The notes: generated by a model from the letters alone, not told the origin. 64,000 nucleotides of DNA from Methanospirillum hungatei JF-1 (GCF_000013445.1 NC_007796.1:1524936-1588935); one strand, 5' to 3'. Positions 1-8,552 are shown, counted from the first letter of the stretch. A program made the numbers and translations.

Positions 1-847
1 ATGCACCGGCTGCCATCAGGGGCAGACTGATGAGTATCTGTAATCCGGGGTTCTCACCGGGGAGTGGAAGAGAGAGGACCAGACCGATAAATGGAGCTGT
101 TGCAAATAATGCACCGGTCCTGGCAGAACCAAGGACTCTCATCGCCCGGATGACAAAGAATATTGAAACCCCATACCCCAGGCACCCAATGAGGAGGACT
201 ACCGGGATAATTGTCAGGGACGGGGCCGGTTCTCCGATAGCATACCCCAGGCAGACACTGAATATTCCGGCTACAAATCCCTTGATCATGACAATCTGGG
301 CAGGTTCCTTTCCGGATATAACCCGGGTAAAATTATTGTCCATACCCCAGCAGCAACATGCCAGAATTATCAGGACTGAACCCGTTGAGAGCCCAAAGGT
401 CCCTGTAGGATCATATGATAAAACAAATCCACCAAGAACGACTGCAATAATTGCATACAGCCCACGTCTTCCCAGCGGTTCACGAAATCCAATCACCGCA
501 ATGAGGGTTGTAAAAGCCAACTCAGCATTGAGGAGCAGGGAAGCAGTTGATGCCGGTGTGGTGGTAAGACCGACCATGCAGAGGATAGGGCCGATGATGC
601 TGCCAAAGGCTATGATCCCAACAAGCCAGGGAATATCACTTCTCCGTATAGGAGCCTCGGTTTTTCCTTCGGGATCTGTAAATCTTCGGATCAAAAGCCC
701 CCCGGCACCGGCTCCGAGATACAGGAGCCCGGCAAGTGTGACCGGACCGATATCGAAAAGGAGAATACGGGAAGCAGGAATAACTGCACCAAACAGGACT
801 GCGGCAAGGAGTGCCATCAGGATCGCGTCCCGGTTGGCAGGTTGCAT
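1..847 (-). CDS. EamA/DMT-family transporter (3' end outside window)
   Basis: Minus-strand frame open from an ATG at 847 to the window edge, so the C-terminus is missing. The translation (282 residues seen) is a run of hydrophobic helices with short loops, beginning MQPANRDAILMALLAAVLFG, with a mid-protein GFREPLGRRG stretch, as in the EamA half-domains of the drug/metabolite transporter superfamily. Two five-helix halves are expected; most of both are visible. Substrate cannot be told. The plus-strand frame over the same bases is Pro/Arg-rich and is the antisense shadow. It diverges from the ATPase gene starting at 1060. Confidence 0.85.
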   Translation of the reverse strand, partial: MQPANRDAILMALLAAVLFGAVIPASRILLFDIGPVTLAGLLYLGAGAGGLLIRRFTDPEGKTEAPIRRSDIPWLVGIIAFGSIIGPILCMVGLTTTPASTASLLLNAELAFTTLIAVIGFREPLGRRGLYAIIAVVLGGFVLSYDPTGTFGLSTGSVLIILACCCWGMDNNFTRVISGKEPAQIVMIKGFVAGIFSVCLGYAIGEPAPSLTIIPVVLLIGCLGYGVSIFFVIRAMRVLGSARTGALFATAPFIGLVLSLPLPGENPGLQILISLPLMAAGA

Positions 848-1013
848 GATAAGTTATAGTATTTGAGATCAGATAAGCTCTATCCAGCCTAATTTTTCCG
901 AATACCCAATCTAAAATAATTATTTCTAATTGAATACCTTTTCGGATATTCGAAGCATCTCCAATGGCATGCACGTACCGATATCTTTTTAAGAAAATTT
1001 TTCCTGAATCCAC

Positions 1014-1061
1014 ATATTACTAATATATAGTTTGAGAACAATCCATATATTACTAATATAT
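1014..1061 (+). promoter_or_regulatory. Two 15-bp direct repeats in front of the AAA ATPase
   Basis: ATATTACTAATATAT occurs at 1014-1028 and again at 1047-1061, start to start 33 bp (about three helical turns). The second copy runs into the ATG at 1060. Each copy is AT-rich and could also serve as a TATA box. The exact duplication and spacing suggest an operator, possibly autoregulatory; this is inference. Confidence 0.45.
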
Positions 1062-2337
1062 GGATCCGTTCTCACATCACAATCTTGAAACCGTCCTGAT
1101 CAACCAGATTCAGCGGTTTAAAAATTCAAGCCCGGGAATACAAAGAAGAATTGACTTTTCACAGTATGTGAACCACCCTCAAATAATTGTAATTACCGGG
1201 GTTCGAAGATGTGGGAAATCCACCCTATTGAGACAAATCGCGGACTATTTTTCTTCGTATTTGTATGTTAACCTGGATGATGAAAGATTTGCAGGGATGG
1301 GAATTCATCATCTTACTGAAATAATGACAATATTTGAAGAGAATAATCCAGGTGTTCGAACCATTTTCCTTGATGAAATTCAAAACATTCCAGAATGGGA
1401 GAGGTTTGTCAGGAGGATTCATGATGACGGATATCAGATTTTTCTTACCGGATCGAATGCGCAACTCCTGAGTTCAGAACTTGGAACCCGCCTTACTGGC
1501 AGATATGTTACCATATCACTCTGGCCATTCAGATTTGATGAATATTGTAATGGTTTGGGTGTGACGGAATTTCCACGAGGATCACAGGCTGAAGCAGAAG
1601 TTCAACGATTATGTGTAAAATATCTGGAAGAGGGGGGATTTCCTGGTTTTCTGCAATATAAGGATCCGGAGATATTACATCAGATTTTTGAAGGCATTAT
1701 CTATCGTGACATAATCGTCCGGTATGGAATTCGCGAAATTCTTCCCTTTCGTGAATTGTGCAGATACCTCTATTCTAATCTGACTCGAGAGGCTTCATAT
1801 CAATCTCTGGCAAAATCTATTGGCGTAAAAAATGCGATGACTATCCGGTCATGGATTGGATATCTTCAGGACTCCTTTCTCATATCTGAATGCTTTAGGT
1901 TTGATTATACACTCCGTCGTCAGCATGCATATCAGAAAAAGATGTATGGGGTTGATACCGGCCTTCGAAACACTGTATCATTCAGATTTTCAGGAGATAC
2001 CGGATTGTTGTTTGAACAGGCGGTGTGGATGGAATATTCAAGCCGTGGGCATGAACTGTTCTGGTTTAAAGCGGACGGGGAATGTGATTTCTTAACTTTT
2101 AACCAGGGGAAGATCACCACCTGTATTCAGGCATGTACTGAATTGACCGTGGAAAACCAGGAAAGGGAGATATCCGGATTGCTGGAAGCCATGAAAGAGA
2201 CGCAATGTGATAATGGAATTATTCTGACAATGCGACAATATCAGGACATGATTATCGATGGAACTCCGATAAAGATCCGCCCGTTTTGGAATGAAGTTCT
2301 ATCTAAAAGCCAGTTAATACGAAAGTCAACGTGGTAA
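1060..2337 (+). CDS. AAA ATPase with C-terminal DUF4143 domain
   Basis: 425 aa. Walker A is GVRRCGKSTLL (about residues 48-58) and Walker B is TIFLDEIQNI, followed by the FLTGSNAQLLSSELGTRLTG sensor region typical of the AAA_14 family. The C-terminal half ends in a DUF4143 domain with the nuclease-like pattern ADGECDFLTFNQGK (E.DF..), a divergent PD-(D/E)XK-type core. Proteins of this family are common, often mobile, and of unknown biological role in archaea. A paralogue lies at the right end of the window. The ATG overlaps a repeated AT-rich element and no good Shine-Dalgarno is present, so a leaderless transcript is possible. Confidence 0.9.
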   Translation: MDPFSHHNLETVLINQIQRFKNSSPGIQRRIDFSQYVNHPQIIVITGVRRCGKSTLLRQIADYFSSYLYVNLDDERFAGMGIHHLTEIMTIFEENNPGVRTIFLDEIQNIPEWERFVRRIHDDGYQIFLTGSNAQLLSSELGTRLTGRYVTISLWPFRFDEYCNGLGVTEFPRGSQAEAEVQRLCVKYLEEGGFPGFLQYKDPEILHQIFEGIIYRDIIVRYGIREILPFRELCRYLYSNLTREASYQSLAKSIGVKNAMTIRSWIGYLQDSFLISECFRFDYTLRRQHAYQKKMYGVDTGLRNTVSFRFSGDTGLLFEQAVWMEYSSRGHELFWFKADGECDFLTFNQGKITTCIQACTELTVENQEREISGLLEAMKETQCDNGIILTMRQYQDMIIDGTPIKIRPFWNEVLSKSQLIRKSTW

Positions 2338-2351
2338 GTTCTTATCATCAA

Positions 2352-2372
2352 ATTAAAAAAGAAAAAAAGAAG
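2352..2372 (-). terminator. T-rich terminator of the secreted-protein gene
   Basis: Just past the stop codon of the minus-strand gene ending at 2382 the minus strand reads TCTTCTTTTTTTCTTTTTTA. Oligo-T runs without a strong hairpin are the usual archaeal terminator. Confidence 0.5.
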
Positions 2373-2381
2373 AGTATCTCG

Positions 2382-3017
2382 TTATGATACCGGAGCATCA
2401 GTCGGGGCTATGGTATTACTCACTGTCGGAACTGGCCGGGGTTTATAGGTTGTAGTCGGAGCCGGGGTTGGTTTCTGGTTTTCAACTTCACAGAGTTCAT
2501 TTACTGAGGGATGAAGTGGTATCACTGATGCGGCAATTGCGGTAAACTCTTCTGTCTTTGCTTTTGCATCCTCCATGGTCTCATACGAACCAAAGACTGC
2601 CACGACATTTCCATCGATCAGTCTTAAGAAGAGATTTGACGTCTTTCCATCAGAATATTTCCCATACTGGGTAACCGTATCGTTGCCAAATTCAGGTTCT
2701 GAAAGGGTTGCAATACCTGTTTTTGCATTAAATTCATCAAGGTTGACTTTCAGGTTCTCCTCCATTACCTTGGAACAATTCATATTCTGATATACCTGGA
2801 TTGAGATCACATTGGTAATATCATTGTTGTCCATAACGCCGGTCGCCATTCCTGCATAGGAGTTGACCGCAAAATTAGACCAGTCGGCGGGTAATTTCAC
2901 TACGAACTGGTCGTTGATTGTCTGGTTGGCGGATGATCCGGACTCGGCTGCAGAGACTGGGATAAGGACTGCAGCAATTAAAAGGCAAAAACAACTGCAT
3001 AATCGAAATAGATCCAT
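2382..3017 (-). CDS. Secreted protein of unknown function with Pro/Thr-rich tail
   Basis: 211 aa. A signal peptide is clear at residues 1-24 (MDLFRLCSCFCLLIAAVLIP then VSAAES). The middle part (about 30-165) is a compact alpha/beta-looking domain with the phrase KLPADWSNFAVNSYAGMATG. The last 40 residues are a low-complexity tail (KPTPAPTTTYKPRPVPTVSN) such as often tethers or spaces surface proteins. It resembles small exported domain proteins frequent in Methanomicrobiales, but no named family was recognised. Confidence 0.75.
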   Translation of the reverse strand: MDLFRLCSCFCLLIAAVLIPVSAAESGSSANQTINDQFVVKLPADWSNFAVNSYAGMATGVMDNNDITNVISIQVYQNMNCSKVMEENLKVNLDEFNAKTGIATLSEPEFGNDTVTQYGKYSDGKTSNLFLRLIDGNVVAVFGSYETMEDAKAKTEEFTAIAASVIPLHPSVNELCEVENQKPTPAPTTTYKPRPVPTVSNTIAPTDAPVS

Positions 3018-3107
3018 ACTATCACGTACGGTTCATACGATTATGAATTTTCTGGTCAGAGAAACAATACCCCCCTGTCATACTATAGAGAACCTCTCCA
3101 TCACTCC

Positions 3108-3734
3108 TTACTCAGCTCCATTAAGGGCATCTGCATCAAAATACCCTCCTTTTGTCATGGAAACCAGCTGATCTATAAAAGCAGACGGGAAAACATCAAG
3201 TTCAAGAAAGATATGTGCAGCAAATTCTAGAAATCCCAGCGGGTTGGCAGTTATAATGCCCTTGTCAGAGATGGACGGTGAGGGAGTGTAGTACTGTTCG
3301 CCCTGGTATTGTGGTGCATGGGCCTTCAGCCACTCGTTTCCTGCACTTGTATGCCGTACGTCATCAAGAAAACCATGCCTGGCAAGAAATAAGGTCCCCC
3401 CACAGATGGCTGCCACCGGGATCTGTGCCTGAGTACACCGGGATATAAGGGATGCCAGCTGATCAGGATCCTCCTTCTCATAATATATTGAACCGGGAAG
3501 GATTACCATGGCAACATCATCAATGTTCACGTTATCAACTGAAAAATCCGGAACAAGGGTCAGTCCCCCAACGGACCGCACCGGCTCTTGTGTTACTCCA
3601 AAGGTGCGAACCGGGTAACTATTGTTTTTGGGGATGTCGGTATACTGATCTGACAGCAATGATATTGTATACGCAGGTTCCCAGTCTGCCATACCGGGAC
3701 AAAGAAAGAGAAAAACACTTTTTGATGTTGTCAT
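3108..3734 (-). CDS. DJ-1/PfpI-family protein
   Basis: 208 aa. Fold signature of the class I glutamine amidotransferase-like superfamily: N-terminal strand KSVFLFLCPGMADWEPA with the conserved Glu, and nucleophile elbow VAAICGGTLFLARHGFLDD with the Cys after the central strand. Residues HTSAG follow, as in PfpI/ThiJ proteins. Family members act as proteases, glyoxalases, chaperones or regulators, so the activity here is open. It stands alone between a secreted-protein gene and the feo promoter region. Confidence 0.85.
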   Translation of the reverse strand: MTTSKSVFLFLCPGMADWEPAYTISLLSDQYTDIPKNNSYPVRTFGVTQEPVRSVGGLTLVPDFSVDNVNIDDVAMVILPGSIYYEKEDPDQLASLISRCTQAQIPVAAICGGTLFLARHGFLDDVRHTSAGNEWLKAHAPQYQGEQYYTPSPSISDKGIITANPLGFLEFAAHIFLELDVFPSAFIDQLVSMTKGGYFDADALNGAE

Positions 3735-4008
3735 TGAGATCTATAGTAATCTGCACACAGATCATGTACCCATTGTCATTCCCCGATGTTTGATACTCCC
3801 TCCTATTCAGAAATTGTGTCCGCGATCTGATCCTCGATCTAGAAACACAAAACAAAAACAGAGACAAAATCATGTGGATTAGATTTTTAGCGTCAAAACA
3901 AATCATTTGCGATACCGGAGTCAATTGAGACCTCCTGAATCATTCACTATACCAAACAAATCCAGGATTTAATTTAATCTTCTCTTTTATCTCCAAATTA
4001 CCGATTCA

Positions 4009-4093
4009 TTAGTATTATTTATTATTTCTTGATAACACTAATTTTATATATACGTACATAAAAATTTAGATAATACTAAAAATTAGGTGACTC
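4009..4093 (+). promoter_or_regulatory. feo operon promoter with an inverted repeat around the TATA box
   Basis: TTAGTATTATTTA at 4009-4021 and TAGATAATACTAA at 4067-4079 are inverted copies (12 of 13 bases). A TATA-like TTTTATATA lies between them at 4042-4050, and AGGTGA at 4085-4090 is the ribosome binding site for the ATG at 4094. Inverted arms on both sides of the TATA box fit a repressor that blocks TBP/TFB; a metal-responsive regulator such as the DtxR-like protein encoded downstream is a natural candidate (inference). The rest of 3735-4008 shows no gene. Confidence 0.5.
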
Positions 4094-4336
4094 ATGTCCA
4101 CGGTTACTGTTGAACAACTCCTCCCTGGCACATCAGGAATTATTTCATCAATCCAGGGAGAACCGGCTATTCGCCGAAGATTAATGGAAATGGGCGTTCT
4201 GCCAGGTTCTGAAATTACTCTAATGAAATGGGCACCGCTTGGAGATCCTGCCGAATGCAACATTCGTGGGTACAAGCTCTCCCTCCGAAGGGCAGAAGCG
4301 GCCTTGATAACCGTTGAACCAAAGAAGGGGAAGTGA
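4094..4336 (+). CDS. feoA: FeoA, ferrous iron transport protein A
   Basis: 80 aa, the usual FeoA length. SH3-like beta barrel with the family pattern RRRLMEMGVLPGSEITLMKW followed by NIRGYKLSLRRAEAALI. FeoA is a small cytosolic partner of FeoB thought to modulate its GTPase or gate. First gene of the operon; followed after 7 bp by a second feoA-like gene. The Shine-Dalgarno AGGTGA is 3 nt from the ATG. Confidence 0.95.
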   Translation: MSTVTVEQLLPGTSGIISSIQGEPAIRRRLMEMGVLPGSEITLMKWAPLGDPAECNIRGYKLSLRRAEAALITVEPKKGK

Positions 4337-4343
4337 ATGAGCA

Positions 4344-4565
4344 ATGGTTCCTCTTAGCCTTACAAAGAGCGGTGAAAAGGTTATAGTCAGGTCAATCTGT
4401 GGGACCGGCCACCTGGCAAAAACTTTGGGCCAACTCGGAATCATTATCGGAATCGAACTTACGATCATTCAAAAAGCAAAAGAATCGGTAATTGTCCGGA
4501 TAGGAGAGAGCAGATACGCTCTTGGAGCCGGAGCGGCCAGTATGGTTCTCGTTGAACCACTTTAA
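4344..4565 (+). CDS. feoA: Second FeoA-domain protein
   Basis: 73 aa. Again a FeoA barrel (TKSGEKVIVRSICGTGHLAK, then LGQLGIIIGIELTI and a closing ALGAGAASMVLVEPL). It differs enough from the first FeoA to be an old paralogue. Tandem feoA-feoA-feoB operons are known in archaea. An ATG at 4337 is out of frame and stops after six codons; the ATG at 4344 opens the frame. Confidence 0.92.
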   Translation: MVPLSLTKSGEKVIVRSICGTGHLAKTLGQLGIIIGIELTIIQKAKESVIVRIGESRYALGAGAASMVLVEPL

Positions 4566-4575
4566 AGATGACATT

Positions 4576-6564
4576 ATGAAAGATATTCGTATATTACTTG
4601 CAGGAAACCCGAATGTGGGGAAAACGACCCTGTTTAACAGCCTATGCGGGGTACATCAGCACACCGGGAATTATCCTGGAGTGACGGTTGAGATAAAGAC
4701 AGGAAAACGTCAGATGAATGAACACTCAATCATTGTATCTGACCTTCCCGGAACCTATAGTCTGTCAGCATTTACTCCGGATGAACAGGTTGCCCGTGAT
4801 GCACTCCTGACATCTGGTCCAGATGCAGTGGTCCAGATCATTGATGCCACAAACATTGAGAGAAACCTGTTTTTAACCACACAACTGATGGAAATCGGAC
4901 TTCCGATGATCATCGCCCTGAATATGTGTGACCTTGCAGAGGAACAGAGAATTACCATAGATGCCGATTGCCTTGAGAAGAATCTGAAGATTCCGGTTGT
5001 CAGAATTGTTGCACGGAAAGGAGAAGGAATAGAGGAATTAATAAAAACCATCATCCAGGTTTCCACAAATAAAACCCCCGTCGTCCACAGAGCGGTCGAA
5101 TACCCCCATTCGGTCACATCCCACATCTCCGAAATCGGTAATTATCTCAGTGCACACGTATCACTTTTAGGCAGTCTTTCTCCTTACTACGCAGCAATAC
5201 GGCTGATGGAAGGCGACGAACACCTTGAAAAGATGCTGCATGAAAAAGGACTTACCATTCCATTCATCGATACCAGTGATCCGGCAGAGCGGGACGGTAT
5301 TGCAGAGGATATTCTACTGGCCAGGTACAAAACATCAGAGGAGATCACGACCTGCTCGGTGAAATGTTCCATGGGCAGGGTCATGCCCGGAGATCTTATC
5401 GACCAGGTCCTGACACATCGGTTATTCGGGATACCCATCTTCCTCTCATGTATGTGGTTTGCGTTCCAGCTCACCTTTAGTGCTTCCAATCCGTTCCTTG
5501 TTGGAATAGAATACATATTCGGGTATTTCACCGACCGAATGAACAGCGTCGATATGGATCCATTTGTCAGATCATTCCTATCTGACGGGGTAATCGGCGG
5601 ACTAGGATCCGTGCTTGTCTTTGTTCCAAGCATATTTGTCATGTTCCTGCTGCTCTCCATCCTTGAAGATACGGGATACCTGGCCAGGGCAGCATTTGTC
5701 ATGGACCGGCTTATGCATTCAGTCGGTCTGCATGGTCGTTCATTCATTCCGTTCCTTATCGGGTTTGGATGTAATGTACCGGCTATCATGGCAACCAGAA
5801 CCCTGCAGAGCAAGGCAGACAGGATTATTACCATCATCACCATTCCGTTCATGTCCTGTGCAGCACGGCTTCCCGTATATGTACTCTTTGCAGGAGTATT
5901 CTTCGGAGCTGCAGCAGGAAATGTCATATTCTTCCTGTATGTCCTCGGAATCGCGGTTGCAATCCTTTCGGCCCTGATATTTAGGCGACTGGTATTCAAG
6001 GATGAACCATCGCCCTTCATCATGGAACTCCCCCCATACCGAAAACCAAGTGGATTTGCTGCAGCGGTTCACATGTGGTTCAAAGGCAGGGAATACCTGA
6101 AACGTGCAGGGCTTGTCATCTTTGGCGGGGTTATCGTCGTCTGGGCATTAGCAACCCTCCCGGCAGGAGTTGAATATGGATCAGCAGACAGCCTTGCAGG
6201 AATCATCGGACAGGCATTACAGCCAGTATTTGCTCCGCTTGGGTTTAACTGGCAGCTGGTCGTCGGACTCATCTTCGGATTCATCGCGAAAGAAGTCGTC
6301 GTCGGATCTCTGGGAACCCTCTATGGAGGAGAAGAGATGCTTGAATCATCCCTTGCTGCAGACCCGACCTTACATCCGATAATTGCCCTTGCATACATGG
6401 TCTTTGTCCTCCTCTACCTTCCCTGTGTGGCTGCACTCGGGGTAATCAGACAGGAGATGGGTAACTGGAAATGGACCGGAATCGCAATCGGATGGGGGAT
6501 ACTCGTCGCATATGTCTTCGCGTTCATCATATTACATGTAGGTTCACTCGTTATCGGAGCATAA
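4576..6564 (+). CDS. feoB: FeoB, ferrous iron transporter
   Basis: 662 aa from the ATG at 4576; the frame is open from 4522 but that start overlaps feoA2. The N-terminal G domain has G1 GNPNVGKTT (10-18), G3 DLPGTYSLSAFTPDEQ and G4 NMCD. The C-terminal half carries the nucleoside-recognition (Gate) membrane repeats, with GFGCNVPAIMATRTL and PFMSCAARLPVYVLF, the two Cys-containing gate helices of FeoB, and a final IAKEVVVGSLGTLYG repeat. It moves Fe(II) across the cytoplasmic membrane, driven or gated by GTP. Co-transcribed with two feoA genes and three downstream genes. Confidence 0.97.
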   Translation: MKDIRILLAGNPNVGKTTLFNSLCGVHQHTGNYPGVTVEIKTGKRQMNEHSIIVSDLPGTYSLSAFTPDEQVARDALLTSGPDAVVQIIDATNIERNLFLTTQLMEIGLPMIIALNMCDLAEEQRITIDADCLEKNLKIPVVRIVARKGEGIEELIKTIIQVSTNKTPVVHRAVEYPHSVTSHISEIGNYLSAHVSLLGSLSPYYAAIRLMEGDEHLEKMLHEKGLTIPFIDTSDPAERDGIAEDILLARYKTSEEITTCSVKCSMGRVMPGDLIDQVLTHRLFGIPIFLSCMWFAFQLTFSASNPFLVGIEYIFGYFTDRMNSVDMDPFVRSFLSDGVIGGLGSVLVFVPSIFVMFLLLSILEDTGYLARAAFVMDRLMHSVGLHGRSFIPFLIGFGCNVPAIMATRTLQSKADRIITIITIPFMSCAARLPVYVLFAGVFFGAAAGNVIFFLYVLGIAVAILSALIFRRLVFKDEPSPFIMELPPYRKPSGFAAAVHMWFKGREYLKRAGLVIFGGVIVVWALATLPAGVEYGSADSLAGIIGQALQPVFAPLGFNWQLVVGLIFGFIAKEVVVGSLGTLYGGEEMLESSLAADPTLHPIIALAYMVFVLLYLPCVAALGVIRQEMGNWKWTGIAIGWGILVAYVFAFIILHVGSLVIGA

Positions 6565-6566
6565 AC

Positions 6567-7010
6567 ATGAATAATACAACATACCCTCACCAGTATCTCT
6601 ATGGGTGGACAGGAATCGTGACACTGACCACCGGTATCGCCGGTATCATATCAATATTGGAAGGAGCCGGAATAGGGACTGGTCTTTTCATCCCGGATAT
6701 CCCCGGTGGATGTATCCTTCTCCTTATCGCTGCACTCTTCGCTACTGCAGTCATAAAAGGCAGAACAGACCGTCCGGGCTGGATCAGCTTCTCCTACATC
6801 GGGGCCCTGCTCCTGGTAGTATTTGCCGGATGTGCAATCCTGGTTGAAACCGGTAATTTCCTTACCCTCATCATGGAGGGTGAAGAGGCACATCTCCTGA
6901 CTATCGTTAGTTCATCTTTCATATGGGCAGCAATTCTCGCCATTCCCCTTCTTGCCGGAGTATCAAAACTCCTGTATGGGTGTTCATGTGGAGGTGACTG
7001 CTGTGAGTGA
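6567..7010 (+). CDS. Small membrane protein of the feo operon with Cys-rich C-terminus
   Basis: 147 aa. The frame is open from 6471 but the ATG at 6567, 3 nt after the feoB stop, is the sensible start. Four hydrophobic segments are visible (about 12-32, 41-60, 69-90, 118-138). The protein ends KLLYGCSCGGDCCE, a cytosolic-looking cluster of four Cys that could bind iron or an iron-sulfur unit. I do not recognise the family. Its place between feoB and the Cys-rich winged-helix gene suggests a role in iron uptake or its sensing. Confidence 0.8.
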   Translation: MNNTTYPHQYLYGWTGIVTLTTGIAGIISILEGAGIGTGLFIPDIPGGCILLLIAALFATAVIKGRTDRPGWISFSYIGALLLVVFAGCAILVETGNFLTLIMEGEEAHLLTIVSSSFIWAAILAIPLLAGVSKLLYGCSCGGDCCE

Positions 7011-7362
7011 AGGTCTTGAAATTCTTCAGCTCATCAGTAAACGGGGAGGATGCCTCCTCTCCGAACTTGCTCTGGAACTTGATATCCCGGTACAATCAGT
7101 ACAATCCTGGATATCCATGTGGTGCAGCACCGGGTATCTGAAACGGGACGAAGAAGAATCAAAAGGTTGTGCATGCAGGAAAAGCGGTATGAAATGCGTC
7201 TGCTGTCATTGTACCTGTGAAGAAAAGAAAAATTTCAGTGAAAGCAGAGTAGAACTCACGCAGCGGGGACAGACCCTTATCAGGAGGAAATGGGATGAAA
7301 AAACAAGTTCAGAAATTATCTCAGGCAATGGAAGATTACGTCGAGACAATTTATGTGCTTAG
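7003..7362 (+). CDS. FeoC-like winged-helix protein with Cys cluster
   Basis: 119 aa from a GTG at 7003, chosen because a perfect GGAGGTGA sits at 6990-6997, 5 nt upstream; an ATG-like upstream start at 6976 lacks such a site. Residues 1-60 form a winged helix (LLSELALELDIPVQSVQSWI). Then comes CACRKSGMKCVCCHCTC, seven Cys in 17 residues, typical of the Fe-S loop position of FeoC-type proteins. The start overlaps the preceding gene and the stop lies 68 bp inside the next gene, so translation is probably coupled. Likely an iron or redox-sensing accessory of FeoB; direct DNA binding is possible. Confidence 0.75.
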   Translation: MSEGLEILQLISKRGGCLLSELALELDIPVQSVQSWISMWCSTGYLKRDEEESKGCACRKSGMKCVCCHCTCEEKKNFSESRVELTQRGQTLIRRKWDEKTSSEIISGNGRLRRDNLCA

Positions 7363-8527
7363 TAAAGACAAAGGATATGCACGGACTGGGGAGATAGCAA
7401 GGTCACTGAACGTCTCACCATCTTCCGTGGTTGAGATGGTCGGGAAGATAGCAAAGCTCGGTTTTGTTGAATGGAGACGGTATGAAGGGATATTTCTCTC
7501 TCCGGAGGGCAGATTGCAGGGAGAAGCCATTCACATCCGTCATGAAACACTGCGACAATTTTTTGAATTTATCGGGGTTTCTCCGGATATTGCGAATAAG
7601 GAAGCATGTATTATCGAACATGAGTTATCTCCCGTCACTACTTCTGCCATTGGAAACCGTATACATTTTTTGGGCACTCCGGCAGGATGTCAGACCATTT
7701 CTGCACGAAAACTCTTTCTGAAGATGCAGAATCCCGGAATTTCGTGGGATAATGCAGCTACCGTCCAGGAACCGGTTCTAAAAGAGATGGTCATGCACTC
7801 AGCACGGAAATCTCAGGCAAATCATGAGATCTTATCGCTTATTACCCGCCATGACCTGCTCAATACGATAACCGCCCTGTACCGGTACCTGGATCTGCTG
7901 AGGACCATGACGACCAGTGAAGAGATGAAACTTGTTGTCTCACGTATCGAAGGGACAGTCCAGGCGATGAACAGACAGGTATCAACCAGTTCAGATCATC
8001 TCATTCCAGGTCTTGCAGGACAGAAATGGATGAATCTTGGTCAGCTCATCACCCATGCAGAATCACTGGTGCTCTTAGGATCAGCAGTCGTTGAGCAAAA
8101 TCTTGATTTAATTGAAATATTCGGAGATACTTTGATCGAAAAAGTGGTATATAACCTGATAGACAACGCAATCAGACATGGAGACGGGGTGACCAGGATT
8201 ACATGCGGTTATATGCAGAAGGAAAACTCGCTGGTATGGTTTATCCAGGATGATGGCATCGGAATCCCTGACGAGTATAAGGATCAGCTGTTTCGGACAT
8301 CTGCACAGAATAACAGAGGAACCGGCCTGTATCTTGCATATCAGGTCCTGAGTGCCTGCGGTATGCAGATAACAGAATGCGGTACATATGGAGAAGGAGC
8401 ACGATTTGAGATAATGATTCCAAATGGGCTGTACCGGTTTGTGAACATGCCCATACCCAAACCCGAACCGGTTTTGCCTGACATCAGTCAACCCATATCT
8501 CATCCCTGCTCATTTCAGGTTCAATAA
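7295..8527 (+). CDS. DtxR/MntR-type metal repressor fused to a histidine kinase
   Basis: 410 aa; AGGAGG at 7282-7287 is 7 nt from the ATG. Residues 10-65 are the DtxR/MntR winged helix (AMEDYVETIYVLSKDKGYAR; recognition helix VSPSSVVEMVGKI). Residues 66-125 are the dimerisation and metal domain. Candidate ligands match MntR/DtxR positions: Asp14, Glu17, His83, Cys105, Glu108, His109 (EACIIEHELS). Residues 170-395 are a kinase core: H-box LITRHDLLN with His186, N-box NLIDNAIRHG, G-boxes DDGIGIPDEY and RGTGLYLAY. The tail is Pro-rich. Last gene of the feo operon. It may read cytosolic metal and both bind DNA and phosphorylate a partner; the fusion is the unusual point. Confidence 0.9.
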   Translation: MKKQVQKLSQAMEDYVETIYVLSKDKGYARTGEIARSLNVSPSSVVEMVGKIAKLGFVEWRRYEGIFLSPEGRLQGEAIHIRHETLRQFFEFIGVSPDIANKEACIIEHELSPVTTSAIGNRIHFLGTPAGCQTISARKLFLKMQNPGISWDNAATVQEPVLKEMVMHSARKSQANHEILSLITRHDLLNTITALYRYLDLLRTMTTSEEMKLVVSRIEGTVQAMNRQVSTSSDHLIPGLAGQKWMNLGQLITHAESLVLLGSAVVEQNLDLIEIFGDTLIEKVVYNLIDNAIRHGDGVTRITCGYMQKENSLVWFIQDDGIGIPDEYKDQLFRTSAQNNRGTGLYLAYQVLSACGMQITECGTYGEGARFEIMIPNGLYRFVNMPIPKPEPVLPDISQPISHPCSFQVQ

Positions 8528-8528
8528 A

Positions 8529-8552
8529 TTCTTTTTTTTTTCGTATTTTTTT
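8529..8552 (+). terminator. T-rich terminator of the feo operon
   Basis: Directly after the stop codon the plus strand has a run of eleven T, then CGTA and seven more T. This matches archaeal oligo-T termination. The following bases to 8868 show no gene I can support. Confidence 0.6.

Noticed and set aside
30..866. Plus-strand open frame of 278 codons
   Set aside because: Antisense of the EamA transporter; Pro/Arg/Ser-rich composition with no domain.
636..1013. 125-codon minus-strand frame before the EamA gene
   Set aside because: Overlaps the transporter start in another frame and has no domain.
5187..6023. 278-codon minus-strand frame inside feoB
   Set aside because: Antisense shadow; feoB has complete domain motifs.
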